NCBI GenBank assembly: GCA_032164245.1
Contig: JAVMKO010000022.1
Location: 10,353,845 to 10,417,844, forward strand
Reading direction: 5' to 3'
DNA length: 64,000 nt
Source of the DNA: Sternotherus odoratus
Taxonomy: Eukaryota; Chordata; Testudines; Kinosternidae
The number at the start of each line of letters is the position of its first letter. The first letter of the stretch is position 1. The notes under the pieces are model-generated. The model was not told where the DNA came from. It saw nothing but the letters and a program-made list of their open reading frames with translations, and ran no database searches. This document shows, in pieces, positions 1 to 11,935 of the stretch. Both the position numbers and the translations under genes were made by a program.

Positions 1-105
1 TAATTCAGCCACAAGCTATTGGGCTGCAGGCAGGAATGCATGGGTGAAGTTCTGTGGTTTGTGTGATGCCGGAGGCTGGACTAGATACTCATGATAAGGT
101 AGGTA
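1..105 (+). mobile_element. CR1 LINE 3' end fragment
   Basis: Resembles the same CR1 3' region as the copy at 1855-2259: 'gggtgaagttctgtggtttg' and 'ggctggactagatactcatg' parallel 'gggtaaaattctgtggcctg' and 'gtcagactagatgatcataa'. It is diverged and runs off the left edge. Confidence 0.6.
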
Positions 106-109
106 TTGT

Positions 110-245
110 ACTTCCAATTGCACAGTTGAAGAACTGAGAAGAAAAGAGAAGTGATTTCCCCAAGGTCACAGAGGGGAGGCAGGGTCAGGGTGGGGATTAG
201 AAATCAGGTGTTCTTAGCTTCCAGTCCTGCACTCCCTCTATCCTC
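110..245 (-). repeat. MIR/CORE-SINE-like fragment, antisense
   Basis: Shows the antisense MIR signature: 'gaagtgatttccccaaggtc' followed by 'acagaggggaggcagggtca' and a 'gaaatcaggtgttcttagct' tail. Diverged. Confidence 0.55.
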
Positions 246-1310
246 TATTTTTGTTGAGGCATCAGAGATGATAAATCTAGGGTTCCTTGGCTGTTTCACG
301 CCGCTCTCCCGGGATGATCCTAGAGCACCCTGTAAAGACCCAGAAGCTGGCCAGATTGGAACCCCAAGGTGCATCTGTGAGTTAAAAGGGGTGCTGGGAA
401 TACTGCTGTTTGCTGGACCTTTTAGATGACTCCCGCATTAAAAGCTGTTCATTTCTGGTCTATAAGCAGCACAGGGCTCTGCTTCTGAGTCACAGAGCCA
501 TGTCTAATCAACCAGGCATGTAGACCCATACCTACAGGCTGTCCCAAGTCTCTGCTGCCGAGAACTATTACAGAGCTCTGGTCAGCTGGCCCTGCCTAAT
601 CGGTGACTCACTGGGTTTTGTGCTCTGTTCTATTCTCTCTCTTCATTTGACTGAAGCTTTAGGGTTTGAAGGTTACTATGAGATCAGCTGTGCTGGGAAA
701 GGAAACTTTCAATGGATCTTATCACTGGTCAGATGCAAGATTTTCCTTCTTGCACAGGCAAAGGAGTGGATGTGCTGGAACAGCCATCCTGCTCCGATCA
801 GTTTGCACAATACACGGTGAAGGGAGCTGAGGAGTGGGGAGAGTCTGTCCATCACAGATGCTTAGCACCAGCTGGAGGGCATGTGGTCTTTATAATCTCC
901 GCCTCATCAGATAGAACTCCTCATCCTCAACATCACAGTCATGATTGTGCCGTCCCTCCCTGGCTCGGGAAAGCCTCCTCCAACTCGCCTCACCAGAAGG
1001 TCTCTGTTGTCTGTTGGCTACAGAGCATTCCAAAGACACTGGACCAAAACAACCCCTCCGGTTGCTATCAGGTAGGTTGCGAATTGAAATAGCCCACTGG
1101 GGTTGCAGTGGAATGGGGGATTCAGCACAGACACTGAAGCAGAGAAATGACAGTAAAATAGTCAATATGTCCGTGGCCCAGCCTTCCTTTGGCACGGCAA
1201 GGCTTAGTAGAAATCCCCATCACAAGGCTGGAAAAAGACCTGGAGAATGTGTCCTATTTTTGCATTTTGTGTCCTATACATCACTGAGTGAGTTGCTGAT
1301 GTTTAATAAT
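246..1310. other. Intergenic, nothing recognised
   Basis: Open frames up to 126 codons overlap on both strands without homology I recognise. No repeat was named with confidence. Confidence 0.6.
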
Positions 1311-1312
1311 TA

Positions 1313-1378
1313 ATAACAGACTAGATGACCTAATAAAGGCCATTTCTGTCTCTAATGTCTGGGATTCTATGATCTTGT
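1313..1378 (+). mobile_element. CR1-like 3' end fragment
   Basis: 'agactagatgacctaataaa' followed by 'ggccatttctgtctctaatg' and 'ggattctatgat' resembles a CR1 3' terminus with its short terminal repeat. Confidence 0.5.
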
Positions 1379-1854
1379 ATCTATTCTTCTCCACTTGCAT
1401 GGAATTGGACGCCATTCTGGTTCATTTATCAGCATGCTCCAGCTAGAGGGGCTTAGGTTGCAATTATCCCTAGTTGACATCAGGAAACACCAGTGGCCCA
1501 GCCATTCTCTGTGGTGATAACTGGGCCAAGCACAGGTTTATTCTTCTTACAGTAACTCTGGAAGGAAGTCTTGGCTGCATTGTCCCATGTGCTACGATTT
1601 GGCCTTCAAAAGCATCATTGATTTCTGAGTGCCCCTGAACACTCTTGTTCCTGTCAGAAGCTGTGATTGCTGTGGATTCTCTGTATTCACATCCTCTGAC
1701 TTTTGAGGGGAGCCTGAGGGCTGGAATGTTAATTTATTTGTGGGTCCAGTACAATACATTGTCCAGACCTCACCCACAAACAGGAGAGGAAGAGGAGAAT
1801 CTCTGTTTTTTAAAAGGTAGGAGCATTTGCGGTGCAATTGATCATTGACTATGG

Positions 1855-2259
1855 TAATAGAGGGCCCTGGTGGTATATGATGGAAAGTTGGAGGGAACGG
1901 GATCTAAGATGCTACAGAGAATTCTTTCCGGGGTGTCTGGCTGGTGAGTCTTGCCCACATGCTCAGGGTTCAGCTGATCACCTTATTTGGGGTCGGGAAG
2001 GAATTTTCCTCCAGGGCAAATTGGCAGAGGCCCTGGAGGTTTTTCGCCTTCCTCTGCAGCAGGGGGAATGGGTCACTTGCTGGAGGATTCTCTGTACTTT
2101 GAAGTCCTTAAACCAAGATTTGAGGACTTCAATAGTTCCGATATAGGTGAGGTATATTGTAGGAATGGGTGGGTAAAATTCTGTGGCCTGCGTTGCAAGA
2201 GGTCAGACTAGATGATCATAATGGTCCCTTCTGACCTTAAAGTCTATGAGTCTATGAGC
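1855..2259 (+). mobile_element. CR1 LINE, 5'-truncated 3' end
   Basis: Well-preserved CR1 3' sequence: 'tcttgcccacatgctcaggg', 'ggaattttcctccagggcaa', 'gaggacttcaatagttccga', then 'gtcagactagatgatcataa', 'tggtcccttctgaccttaaa' and a terminal (gtctatga)n-type repeat. It is inserted in the plus orientation. Confidence 0.85.
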
Positions 2260-4315
2260 TTTGGCTATATAAGGGATTGTATCCAGCCTCTTTGATCTGC
2301 AGCATCCTGACCATACAAATCTTGAGAAAGGACGAGAGATCGCAACCCCATAGCAGATCTATTCAGCCCCTCTCAATGGCATGGAATCTTTTCCATGCAG
2401 CCATTCAGGAGCGTGTCAGTGGATACCAACCCCGTCACGTGACGGGGTATTGAATTGTCAGTGAGTCTGATGTATGTCAGGTGATTTAGGGCAGGAGATA
2501 AAGTTCTGTCTCTTATCAACCCTTCTGTGGGTCACAACTTTATTACACGGTGCACAGGTCCACACGTGTCCACTCGGGACACAACTCCACATCCCCTCAA
2601 GGTCATGGATCCAGATACCCATTTGGGGGCACAGAGTCACACAGTCTGGGGTGTAACTCCACATCCCCCACTTGGGCAAAGATCCATACTTCTGTTTTCC
2701 TGACATCTAGCACAGAGTTTGATTTCCTCCCAGGCTGATATTAATAGAAGAGGAAGCTGAGCTCAAGGCCATGTTCTATTAACAGTTTCTGGTTCAAACA
2801 TTAGGGGGCAGGGTAAGCAGGAGACATTTGGGTTCAGAAAATTCAGACTCAAAACTCCTCTTCATTCCAGAGTCTGGCTGTAGTCCCGGCTTCTTCCTTC
2901 TCCCTTGCAACCTGGGTTGTGGGAATGAGCCCTCAGACAAAATGTCCATGTAACCAGATCTCTTCTTATGAGAAACAGGTCCTGAACTGCCTACTTAGAC
3001 CCAGATCTAAACCCATCCAAAGTTTGAGGTTCCTCGGCTCCAGGGTTTTGATGCGACCTACTAGAGAGACTGGGGTGAGAGGCAGCCATATAATTTGGCT
3101 CTGGATCCAGCCCTCCTCAAATTTTGGATCTGAGACTCTGGTCCATCCCTGGTTACGAATGTGACCTCCTGTTGCCATGACACCAAGGGGGTGAACAGAA
3201 TTAACCCTGTGTCTACTGAACCAGACCCAAGATTGTCTGAGGTTGGCAGATTTGCAGATGGGCTCGGCTTCCCCCATGTCTCACTTCAGCCATGTGTCCA
3301 GGCCTTAAACAGCCTTTTAAAATGCCTTCAGACTACAAGTGTAAATCGTGCGGAGTAAGATGGGCATAATCTCCCTGATTAACCTGGCGCTGGAGTGAAA
3401 GGGAGACAGGACTATGTCTGCATCCTTTCATGTCTGAGCCACTTGTGCACCTCCCCCTGTGGCTGACAGCTTGCCAGAGGAAGCCCATCTCTGCTTCTGA
3501 GCCAGAGGTGCACCCTAGCCACAGTGCCGCATTGCATGTGCCTTTGATCGCTTTGCAGAGAGCAAGGTGTTGCCAGCCCTGTGCAGTGACAGTCTGGCTC
3601 CCAAGGCCCAGAGCCAACAGCTCTCTCACTCGACAAGGGCCGCTTATCTCAGCACTTTACCACATTTGGGTTTCTTGCCGGTGCCTTTGACGAGCTGCCT
3701 ATCGTCTTCAGGAAACCACATGGCGGGTGGTGCCCTTGCTGGGTGGGGCTGGGGGAGGGAATCCTGCTCCTCCAGGTTGAAGAGCGTCAGGAATTTAGCT
3801 GGGTTTGGGATCCCAGGGACCTGAGCTAGGGAAGAGTGTTACTATTCTCTGCTAATACGATAGCAGAGCTGTGCCATCATAAATGATTCCCTCCGCATAC
3901 TACGGGGGTGTACTGTGAGTGGCCCAGAGGGGCTGGTACATGGAGCCCTGCCCTCCTTGACCAAAGGAGGAGTGTGCTCATTGGAAAAGCTCCCCAATGA
4001 AGTGCTTGAACTTTGGCTGCACAAAGCTATGGATTTGATTTGGACTGAAGGAGCCTTTCTGAGCTCTTCCATAAGGCCCGGGCTGTAGGAAGCCTTTTGT
4101 TTGTTTCAGTGGGGCTCTGAATGGCCAGGGGGCATCAGTAAACTGGACTTCAAGACCCTTTATGTTGTGAGCATGGCTTGCCGCTGGACCTGTAAGAGGT
4201 GGAATCCAAAGGCTTTATGAGCTTTTGGAGACACTTCCAGGAGTAATGGGGAAACCTCTAAAGAGTCAGGAAAGTAACCGCAATACAGAACCTTATCAGC
4301 GCAATCTGGACCTCC
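2260..4315. other. Intergenic, mostly unique
   Basis: No gene recognised. It contains the 20-bp palindrome at 2429-2448 and a short internal repetition of 'aactccacatcccc' (2583 and 2655). The rest is unremarkable. Confidence 0.6.
2429..2448. promoter_or_regulatory. Perfect 20-bp palindrome with CLEAR-type E-box
   Basis: ACCCCGTCACGTGACGGGGT equals its own reverse complement. The central ten bases, GTCACGTGAC, are the palindromic CLEAR/MiT-TFE (TFEB, TFE3, MITF) consensus, and CACGTG is also a USF/MYC E-box. No gene start is recognised nearby, so function is inferred only from the motif. Confidence 0.4.
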
Positions 4316-4319
4316 TATA

Positions 4320-4532
4320 TCCTATGAGGAAGTTTGGTCCAGCAGCTAGAGCACTGGGCTGGGACCGAGAGCCGGGTTCTCTTCCTGGCTCTGCCTCTTG
4401 AATAACTTTGGGCAAGTCACTTCACCTCTGTGTGCCTCTGTTTTCCCCACCTATAAAATGGGGATAATAATCCTGACTTTCCGTTGTGAATCACACTGAG
4501 ATCTGTGGGTGAGAAGAGCTGGTATTATCAAA
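4320..4532 (+). repeat. MIR SINE
   Basis: Near full length. It has a tRNA-like head ('agcagctagagcactgggct'), then 'ttcctggctctgcctcttga', 'gggcaagtcacttcacctct' and 'ataaaatggggataataatc'. Confidence 0.85.
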
Positions 4533-6505
4533 CCTGCACATCAGAACTGGGAATGTCCTAAGAGGGGTCTGTCTTTTTCCCAGCTGGATTCCTGGAAACA
4601 CAGAGACAACAGCAATCTATGAAATATAATAACAAAAGTAAACTTATCAAAACTTCCAAACAGGTTTGCTTGGAGTTTGGGCCAATTCTTATTTGATCAA
4701 ATCTGGCTCCCCCGCCCCCAGCTTTCAGGTGGGATTTGAATTTTCACCATCAGCAGAAGAAAGACCCTCACAAAGGACAAAGACTGGGGTTTATTCATTG
4801 CAATCAGGAAAGGATTCTCATGGAAAAGACGCCTGAGTAGGAAACCCTAAGGCAGAGAGGGTTTAAAAGTCCCTTGATCAGCAGTGCTGTTTCTTCATGG
4901 CCTGATTTGGAAATAAGCGGAGCTCTTGCAGCACTCGTTGACTTCAGTGGGCGCTCTAGTTGCTCAGCACCTCTGAAAATAAAAGTGCAGCTGTTTGTAA
5001 GGAACCCTCTTTGTTACAGTGAGTGCATAAAGAGTCTCCAACGACCCTTCATCTCCAAGGCATCCCTGCAAATGTTTGATTTCCCCATCGGGTTACTCTG
5101 TTAGTTTTCATCCTAGAGGTAAGCAAAGAATAAAAGAACACCAGCGGATGAGCAAAAGGCTTGGAACCCTGTAGATAAACCTGGTGTTGACTTGGAACTC
5201 GCGGGGTTTCAATGTTATGGCACAAAAAGGTCCCTCTATGAAGTTTACAGTTTATTTTCTGGCTAGTGGGAAGCAAGAAGTTTCCAAAGCTGCCATGGAC
5301 TTTGGCAAAGGTAATAGGTTGCTATAAGGAAGCAGTATCCCTGAGATAATGCTGGCAAGCACAGACGTAAGCAGCCAGCAGCCTTGGGGAAGGGGTCTGT
5401 ACGAGTAGCACTTTCATGGATGATTGTTACACATCATATTTGCGGACAGGAAAAGTGGGTCTCGACCCTGGGCTGCCTCACTTTGCTTTACAGAGAAACC
5501 ACCCCTCTCCTGGAGTGAGATGACCATGCAGCCTCTGTAATCTGTCAGTCACAACTTCCCCCACTGCTCTGCCTTTGTTGCCGGGGGCAGGAAGGGAATC
5601 CAGGCTCCATCTTCATCTACTAGGTAGTTCCCTCACGCACCTCTCTTAGGAGGAAAGGAGGCTTCTGGCTCCATGACATAGGCCCAACACCTGGATCATC
5701 ATCCCTTTGCCCCAGGTTTACCCAGTCATCTTTGTTAAGAGCCTGATCCAAAGCCCACTGAAGTCAATGGGAGTCTCGAGCCTTTGGGGACAAACAGGAA
5801 CCCTGAATCCAAGCCCCTCTGAGATCTAAGATCATTCAGGTGCAGGGTTAAGTTCATTCCTCAGCCCGTTTCCACTCATTAACCAGGCAGTAGGAGTTTT
5901 GCTCTTCGTGGGACATCCTAAGCAGCAGTGGAGAGCCGGAGAGACACAGACAGGCAGAGATAGGGGCTGGGGGGTGGCAGCTGTTCAGGATACGCTGCTG
6001 ATTCTGCGTAGCCCATCTCCCGCCTTTTTGGAAATGGACAGTCAGCAGAGAGAGAGAAATAACTACTGATAAAGCCTCGCACAGACAAGCAGCCCTGCTC
6101 CGAGAGGGCTGCGACCCGCAGCCTGTCTCTGGGGATCTGCACCAGCTGGGAGACAATGATAGGGTTCACGGCTCGCTCTGTCTGTTCACGCTCCCAGCTC
6201 TGGGGATGGGGTCGGATATAATCTCCCTTCCTTCCTCCCTCCCCTCCTCCCTTATGTCTCCATCTCTTCCTCTTTAGGTCTAAAGTTTTCTTTTTAACCC
6301 CTGTTAACTCGCCTCAGCAGATTTACTGACTCTCCTCCCCTCGGGTCTATTCATTCCCCTAACCACCCTGCCCCAAACAGACATCTGGCTTTGGTCCCCA
6401 GGGGGGCTGCACTCAGAGGGACCTCGCTGACCAGCCTGGCTGGCTGTGGCATTCTGGGAACTAACTGTGCTCTCTAGCGCATTAAAAGTGAATTTGAAAG
6501 AGTTC
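4533..6505. other. Intergenic, nothing recognised except ancient repeat motifs
   Basis: 'ttgacttcagtgggcgctct' with 'gctcagcacctctgaaaat' (4928-4981) and 'actgaagtcaatgggagtc' (near 5758) are pieces of an old interspersed repeat seen many times in the window. No gene. Confidence 0.55.
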
Positions 6506-6509
6506 AGAT

Positions 6510-6945
6510 TAGGTGAGATCGTGTTTAGGAACAGGAAGGCTAGTGAAAGTGGGGCAGGGGGCGATGTGGAGCGTGCCGTGGAGACAGGCTCCGTCAGTGT
6601 GTGAGCTGGTGTTGGTTGGGGAGTTTGATTTTCTCAGGCTGGGGAGACGGGGTCCGTGCTGGTGTTCGAGGGGGAGCGAGCCCCCTGGGTTTGGGGAAGT
6701 GAGGCATATGCCTGACAGGGTCTAACAGAGAGAGGGCAGAGAAAAATACAGACTGTGCTGAAGTCAGACAGGGGCGGAGGCTCTCTGGGGCTGGCGTGAT
6801 GAGGTCTGTGCTGGGGTCAGATGGGGAGAGGGCTCTCTGAGGCTGGAATCAGAAGGAGCAGAGCAATCCGTCAGTCTGGGGTGTAATGGGGCCTGCTTTG
6901 GGGTGAATATTGAGGATGGGGTCTGTTCGCGTTCTGGGGTACATC
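6510..6945. repeat. Decayed minisatellite-like G-rich repeat
   Basis: Degenerate units share 'ctgtgctg..gtcaga..ggg', 'ggctctctg.ggctgg' and 'gggg.gaggtct'. The clearest pair starts at 6753 and 6806 (53-bp offset), with looser copies before (6650) and after. The strand is G-rich throughout. Confidence 0.5.
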
Positions 6946-8600
6946 TTTTATCTGAACCGACTCTCCTGCGCCTAGCCTGGCGTCTATGCTTGGCAGCTAG
7001 CTCCTAACATGACAACTGACTCCTAACTCACTCGGGGGCTCCCAGGTTCTCTCGGCAGCGAGCGTGCAGAGTTCCCACGGCACCCAGCAGCGAGCCTGTG
7101 GCTTGGAGGTGCGCGAGGGGCTGCAGGTCACACTTCACCTGCGAACAACTGTCACTGCTTGCAATCTCGTTTTCTTTTCCTTTTCGTAACAAATGAGCAG
7201 GGTCCCCACATCTGGCTCGGCGGTTGAAGAGGTTCGATTTAATCAGGGTAAGATACAAGAGACAGAGCAAAGGGAAAGAGTGGAGGGGGGGGGGAGCACC
7301 GAACACCTGTTCACCTAGACACAATGGGTCAGGTTCGGGTATGTGCTGCGCATGCCAGTGCTCCAGGAAAACCACAGCCAGCCCTGAGGGCACAGGGCGG
7401 AAGTGAGCTGACCAGATTCTGCCTGGAGTGGAAAGTCATACGGTAGGCACCTCTTGCAGAGGCCCACTGCAAATTACATCAAAGGTGGAGGGGAGGCACA
7501 GTGGCACATTGCCAAGGGCGCTGGGGCACGGTCGGCATGCTGATGCGTGTCTGCAGCCATGCTGAGCCAGCATTGGCCTCCGTGCACATTTCCCCACCTG
7601 AAGGCAAATGATTCCTGCTGGGAACGGCATGCACAAGGGAAGTATGGGGCAGGTGGGATCTGGGGACACGTTTTTGTAGCACGATGGTGCAGACTTTGTT
7701 AGAGATGTGATAAACCCTCATGCTTCAAACCAAACCACTGACTGCCTGGACACAGGAACAGTCTTCCCCGGGGCAGGTTATTGTGAAATTGCCCATTATG
7801 GGGTTTGCTGCACCTTCTTCTGAATCAGCTGGCACCGGCCATTGGTATAGATAGGATAACAGACCAGGTGGACTTCTGGTCTTGCAAATCCTCTGTACAG
7901 CTGGCCCTTCGTTTTGCCAATTTTTTCCACCAGGGCCAGGTGGCACAGCGATTGGTGCCCACAAAAGTTGACATCCAGGGCAGCTGCCCTGTATGCCTGC
8001 CCTTAAGGGCGACCCTGTTCTTGTGTTCCAATGGCTGAGTCATTGTGTCTGTTCTCTGGGTCCCCGCTGTCTCTTTGCACCAGCCCTATGTCAGATGTGC
8101 CAACCCCAGACCAGAAGGAAATGGCTGCAGACACTGAGCTGATCAGAAAAGGGAGAAGGTGCTATCTCTCCTGGAAACATTTCACAAATAGCGCTGAAAA
8201 GCCTATAAATATAAATTAGTCATAGTGGTGAATTCACTGACACTGAATATCATTCAAGTAAGCACAATAATCCAGGCTGGGGTTTGCTTGCAGTCACCCT
8301 ATTTGAAAAGCATGAATCGTGAAAGCCTGCACTGATGTTTCTTTCATTGGTGATAAGGAGGGAGAGGAAAAGCTGTACCAGATTCCCATGCTCACATGGA
8401 ATCCTTCCCACCTGGATGGGTTTTCTGTACCCACCTGGAACAGACTCTAGAGTATTTGACCTGGAATCAGCTGCCGTGTTATCATAACTCCATAGCACGG
8501 TCTAACAAGAACACCCCAGACCATATTTTGAGCCACGATCGAACCGTATACATCACTGTCAGTGTAAAGGGGCCGGACCCTAGACATATCTCCACCAATT
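6946..8600. other. Intergenic, nothing recognised
   Basis: No named repeat and no exon. A run of 10 G lies at about 7285-7294. Confidence 0.55.
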
Positions 8601-8601
8601 C

Positions 8602-9115
8602 ATAGATTATACAGTCAGATCAGACTTTTGTGGTCATCTAGTTTTACAACCTGCATAAGACAGGCCATAGGCCTTCGCTGCATTCATTTCTGTTTGAACT
8701 AGGGCATGTCTTTTAGAAAAACATAGTTTGCCAGAAGCTGGGAATGAGCGACAGGGAATGGATCACTTGATGATTCCCTGTTCTGTTCATTCTTTCTGGG
8801 GCACCTGGCATTGGCTACTGTTGGAAGACAGGATACTAGGCTGGATGGACCCTTGGTCTGACCCAGTATGGCCACTCTTGTGTTCTCATGTTATGTTCAT
8901 TCAATCTTGATGTAAAACTTGAGAGTGAAGGAGAATCCGCCACAACCCTTGGTAAGTTGTTCTGCTGGTTAAATATCTTCTCAGACTGTACTTCTAGTCT
9001 GAATTTGTCTAGCTTCAACTTCAAGCCATTGGATCTTGTTATACCTTCGTCAGCTAGATTGAAGAACCCTCTATTATCAGATTCCCACAGTGAAGGGAAA
9101 TTTTGCAGCATAAGT
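8602..9115 (-). mobile_element. CR1 3' region, antisense, interrupted
   Basis: The left part ('tggtcatctagttttacaac') and right part ('gccacaacccttggtaagtt', 'tctgaatttgtctagcttca') are consecutive pieces of one antisense CR1. A sense CR1 end (8725-8896) interrupts it just after 'ttttagaaaaacat'. Confidence 0.7.
8725..8896 (+). mobile_element. CR1 3' end, sense, nested
   Basis: 'ggcattggctactgttggaa', 'gacaggatactaggctggat' and 'ggacccttggtctgacccag' followed by 'tatggccactcttgtgttct' form a typical CR1 3' terminus. It lies inside the antisense CR1 of 8602-9115, so it inserted later. Confidence 0.8.
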
Positions 9116-10160
9116 CTAGCATAAAAGCTCTATGTCATGTCCCTTTGACAGTGCCAGGTGATAGAGGCATATCAGAAGCTGGAGGGAATGTGACCAGAGT
9201 GCACTACACTCTGACTATTCTGATCTGGTGGAGTTATCCATAAGGAGATACTGCAGGTAGAGTAAGTTAGAGAAGCCACTGGGGCTGCTCTAAATTATGC
9301 CAGTGGGTGGACAGGCCTGACGTATGAGAGGCTCAATGGTGGCTTAAAACCATTCCTTCCTGAGATGAGTGGCTTGGGATGTGCACCCCCGAATCGGGGT
9401 TTTGGGGTGAGGAGATGAACTCTGATATAAACCATGCTGCCCCACATATTTTGGATCTACCTGCCAGGAGCTGAGCATGTCAAAAAGTGACAAATTTTGC
9501 CATGCGATGGGTTACAGCGGCATCAGGTTTCTACTTTCTTGCTACTTTTGTGTGTGTGTGCACGTCTGTTAACTGAGACAGCAGTTTTTCCTCCCTTCCA
9601 CCCCCAACCTGATTATTGATGAAAGCAGATTTGACATGCGATAGGCCCCGAGATAAAAGCAACGTTACGAGAGAAAATAAGCAACGGCTCGGAAAAAAAA
9701 AAAAAAGGCCAAAGATCTGAGCGAAGCGGCGCAGGGGTGTCGGATGTCACCCGGCCCGGCTGCTCGCCAGCGCTCAGGTGCAGCTGGGAGGAGGTTGGCC
9801 TCATGAAAGGGTTAACGAGAGGAAGGCTGGGAGACTTGGAGCCCTTTTCAGAAAGGTTTTGAAATCTGATTTTTTTGCAACTGAGTGAGGTTTATCGACT
9901 TCCTATTTGAGAGCAGAAGTGGGAGCTGGGGCAGGTCTGCCGCCCGGGCCCTTTGCAAGCTCTGTCATTCTTTATTACTAACAGAGCACCCACACGGGAG
10001 TCTCAAAAGCATGAACTTAAATGGGAGCAAGAGCAGGCGGATGGGCGAGCACGTGTTCCAGCCTCATTGCTACTCCCTTTATTGGATCCTTGAATTCTCT
10101 CCCCGACACACCTGCAAATGACTGGGCATAACCTAGTGTTTAGTTAGTAGCAGTATCGCT
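9116..10160. other. Intergenic, nothing recognised
   Basis: Contains a run of A near 9692-9706 and a short GT tract at 9550-9560. No gene or named repeat. Confidence 0.55.
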
Positions 10161-10282
10161 GGGGGGGACCAGACGTCCCGATTTTATAGGGACAGTCCCA
10201 ATTTTGGGGTCTTTTTCTTATACAGGCTCCTATTTCCCCCAACCACTGTCCCAATTTTTCACATTTGCTGTCTGGTCATCCT
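10161..10282. mobile_element. Short TIR element (MITE-like)
   Basis: About 120 bp with inverted ends 'gggaccaga' and 'tctggtcatcct'. The body is 'cgtcccgattttatagggac', 'agtcccaattttggggtctt' and 'cccaatttttcacatttgct'. The same element recurs at 32526-33016. No coding capacity. Confidence 0.7.
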
Positions 10283-10294
10283 AAATATTGCCTG

Positions 10295-10480
10295 TCTTCA
10301 AGCACTGTCTATACTTGGGATTTAGCCATCAGTAGCCGGCGATGGATGTAGCTGTACAGGTTCAAACTCCTAGTGTAGTCAGACAATGCCGCTATTTGCA
10401 TCAGAGTAGGCTCAGTGGGTGCAAATTGCATCTTTCCTTGGCTACTCGTAGGGTTTACACTAGCAGGCTACTGCTGGTGG
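10295..10480. repeat. Possible degraded TIR element
   Basis: 'cactgtctatacttgggatt' and 'gggtttacactagcaggcta' resemble ends of the 'cttgtctacact' class of elements found at 15281 and 46727. Strongly diverged. Confidence 0.35.
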
Positions 10481-11530
10481 CTGAATCAGGGCTAATCTCA
10501 GGAACAGACAAGAGCTAAATTGTCTTTGTTGTGGGTTTGCAGACCAGCATTACACATGCAAGTGGCCACATGCAATACGTCCACACCTTATGGGCTTCAG
10601 TGGGCAATTAATTTTGCAGCTACAGTTGTCATTGCCTTCAACCGGCACTTTGCAGGCAGGGCCTCTTCTCATGGAAACACAAATGTGCCCTTGCCCAGAG
10701 GTTCAGTGACGTAAGCTGGTTTTGGATTGCACCCTCACAGAGAAGCCCTGCTGGGGCTTTGCTCTGGGAGAGTTTTTAATTAAAAAATTACTAATTAATC
10801 CTAAACTCAACTATGTGGCCTCACACAGACACACACCCTTACTTTAGGGAAGGAAGGGACTGAGAATAGGCAAGCGCAGGTGGAGGGAAGGATTGTGGAA
10901 AGTACCTTTCAAACCAGCCCTGTTTAGATTTTTACCAAGCCGGTGAAAGGATAAGATGAAAGCTCTGACCTTTATTGGTCTGGTATATTTAATTTCATTT
11001 ACCACCAAGGCCCGGATCAACCACTTTCTTGCGAATAACCCCAGGAAAGCAGAAAACCCAGCTGGGGGCCCTTTTGTGGACATTTCCCAAAGTTATTCCA
11101 CCAGTGGCTGGACCTTCAGGGCTTTGGCAGAACCCTCCTTAGCACATCAGCTCTTCCATGTGGTTTTGGAGGCAAGTATGCATGTCCCCTCCAGCAGTCC
11201 TCCTGCAGTCCCAGTCCTGCAGTGGTCTGTGGTGCCACTGAAGCACCGGATCCCTTAATTTCCATGTGGGCAGGGTGGAGCCATGCAGGGGGGTATCCTG
11301 TGACCCCAATATTGGCCAGTCTGGCTCCCCAGTTAATTAATCAATGCAAGCAGAACCAGGGAGGGGAATAACCTAATGGAACCCTGATCCTGCCTGGGGT
11401 CTCTAAGCACTGGTACCATATGTATAGATCACAGTAGCACCAGGGACCTGCATTTCATGGAACTTCTTTCTTCCCCCTCCCCTTTGCTGGTCATCTGTCA
11501 ACGTGCGTGTTCCAACAAACGTGTGAGTAG
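10481..11530. other. Intergenic, nothing recognised
   Basis: No gene or named repeat seen. A short frame on each strand shows no homology. Confidence 0.5.
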
Positions 11531-11935
11531 AACTGGGTGAAATTTTTCACACTAAGCTTTTGTTCAGTGAACAATGGAGACTCAGCAGCACCAAGCGGTT
11601 TGCAGATGCGTGTCGAATTCACCAAACAGTTTGTCGGAAAAAAACCTAAAGCAAACATTCTGGAAAAAAACAAAACGTTTTATTCTGATATTTTTGAAAG
11701 GAAATGTTTTGATATTTTTGTTTGAAATTTCCTTTTATTTTAATTTAAGATGTTAAAAATACTCAAAATTTAAATGAAATGTGTTTGCTTGTCTCTACCT
11801 AAAATGAATTTTTAAAAACTTTTGATTTGCCAAAAATTTTGAAAAACGTTGGTTTTGGTTCAGCCTGAAATTAATTTTTCCTTTTCAGGTTTTTGAAATG
11901 GCCACAAAAAAAAAAAGCCAAAAAAATGTGTTATT
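11531..11935. repeat. AT-rich unclassified repeat-like segment
   Basis: An AT-rich stretch dominated by variants of 'aaatttttcacactaagc', 'aaacgttttattctgatatt' and 'ggaaatgttttgatattttt', partly self-complementary. I think it is an interspersed repeat but cannot name the family. Confidence 0.4.

Noticed and set aside
4328..4375. tRNA-like head with A- and B-box-like words
   Set aside because: It continues directly into MIR sequence, so it is the head of a SINE and not a tRNA gene. The same holds at 23545.
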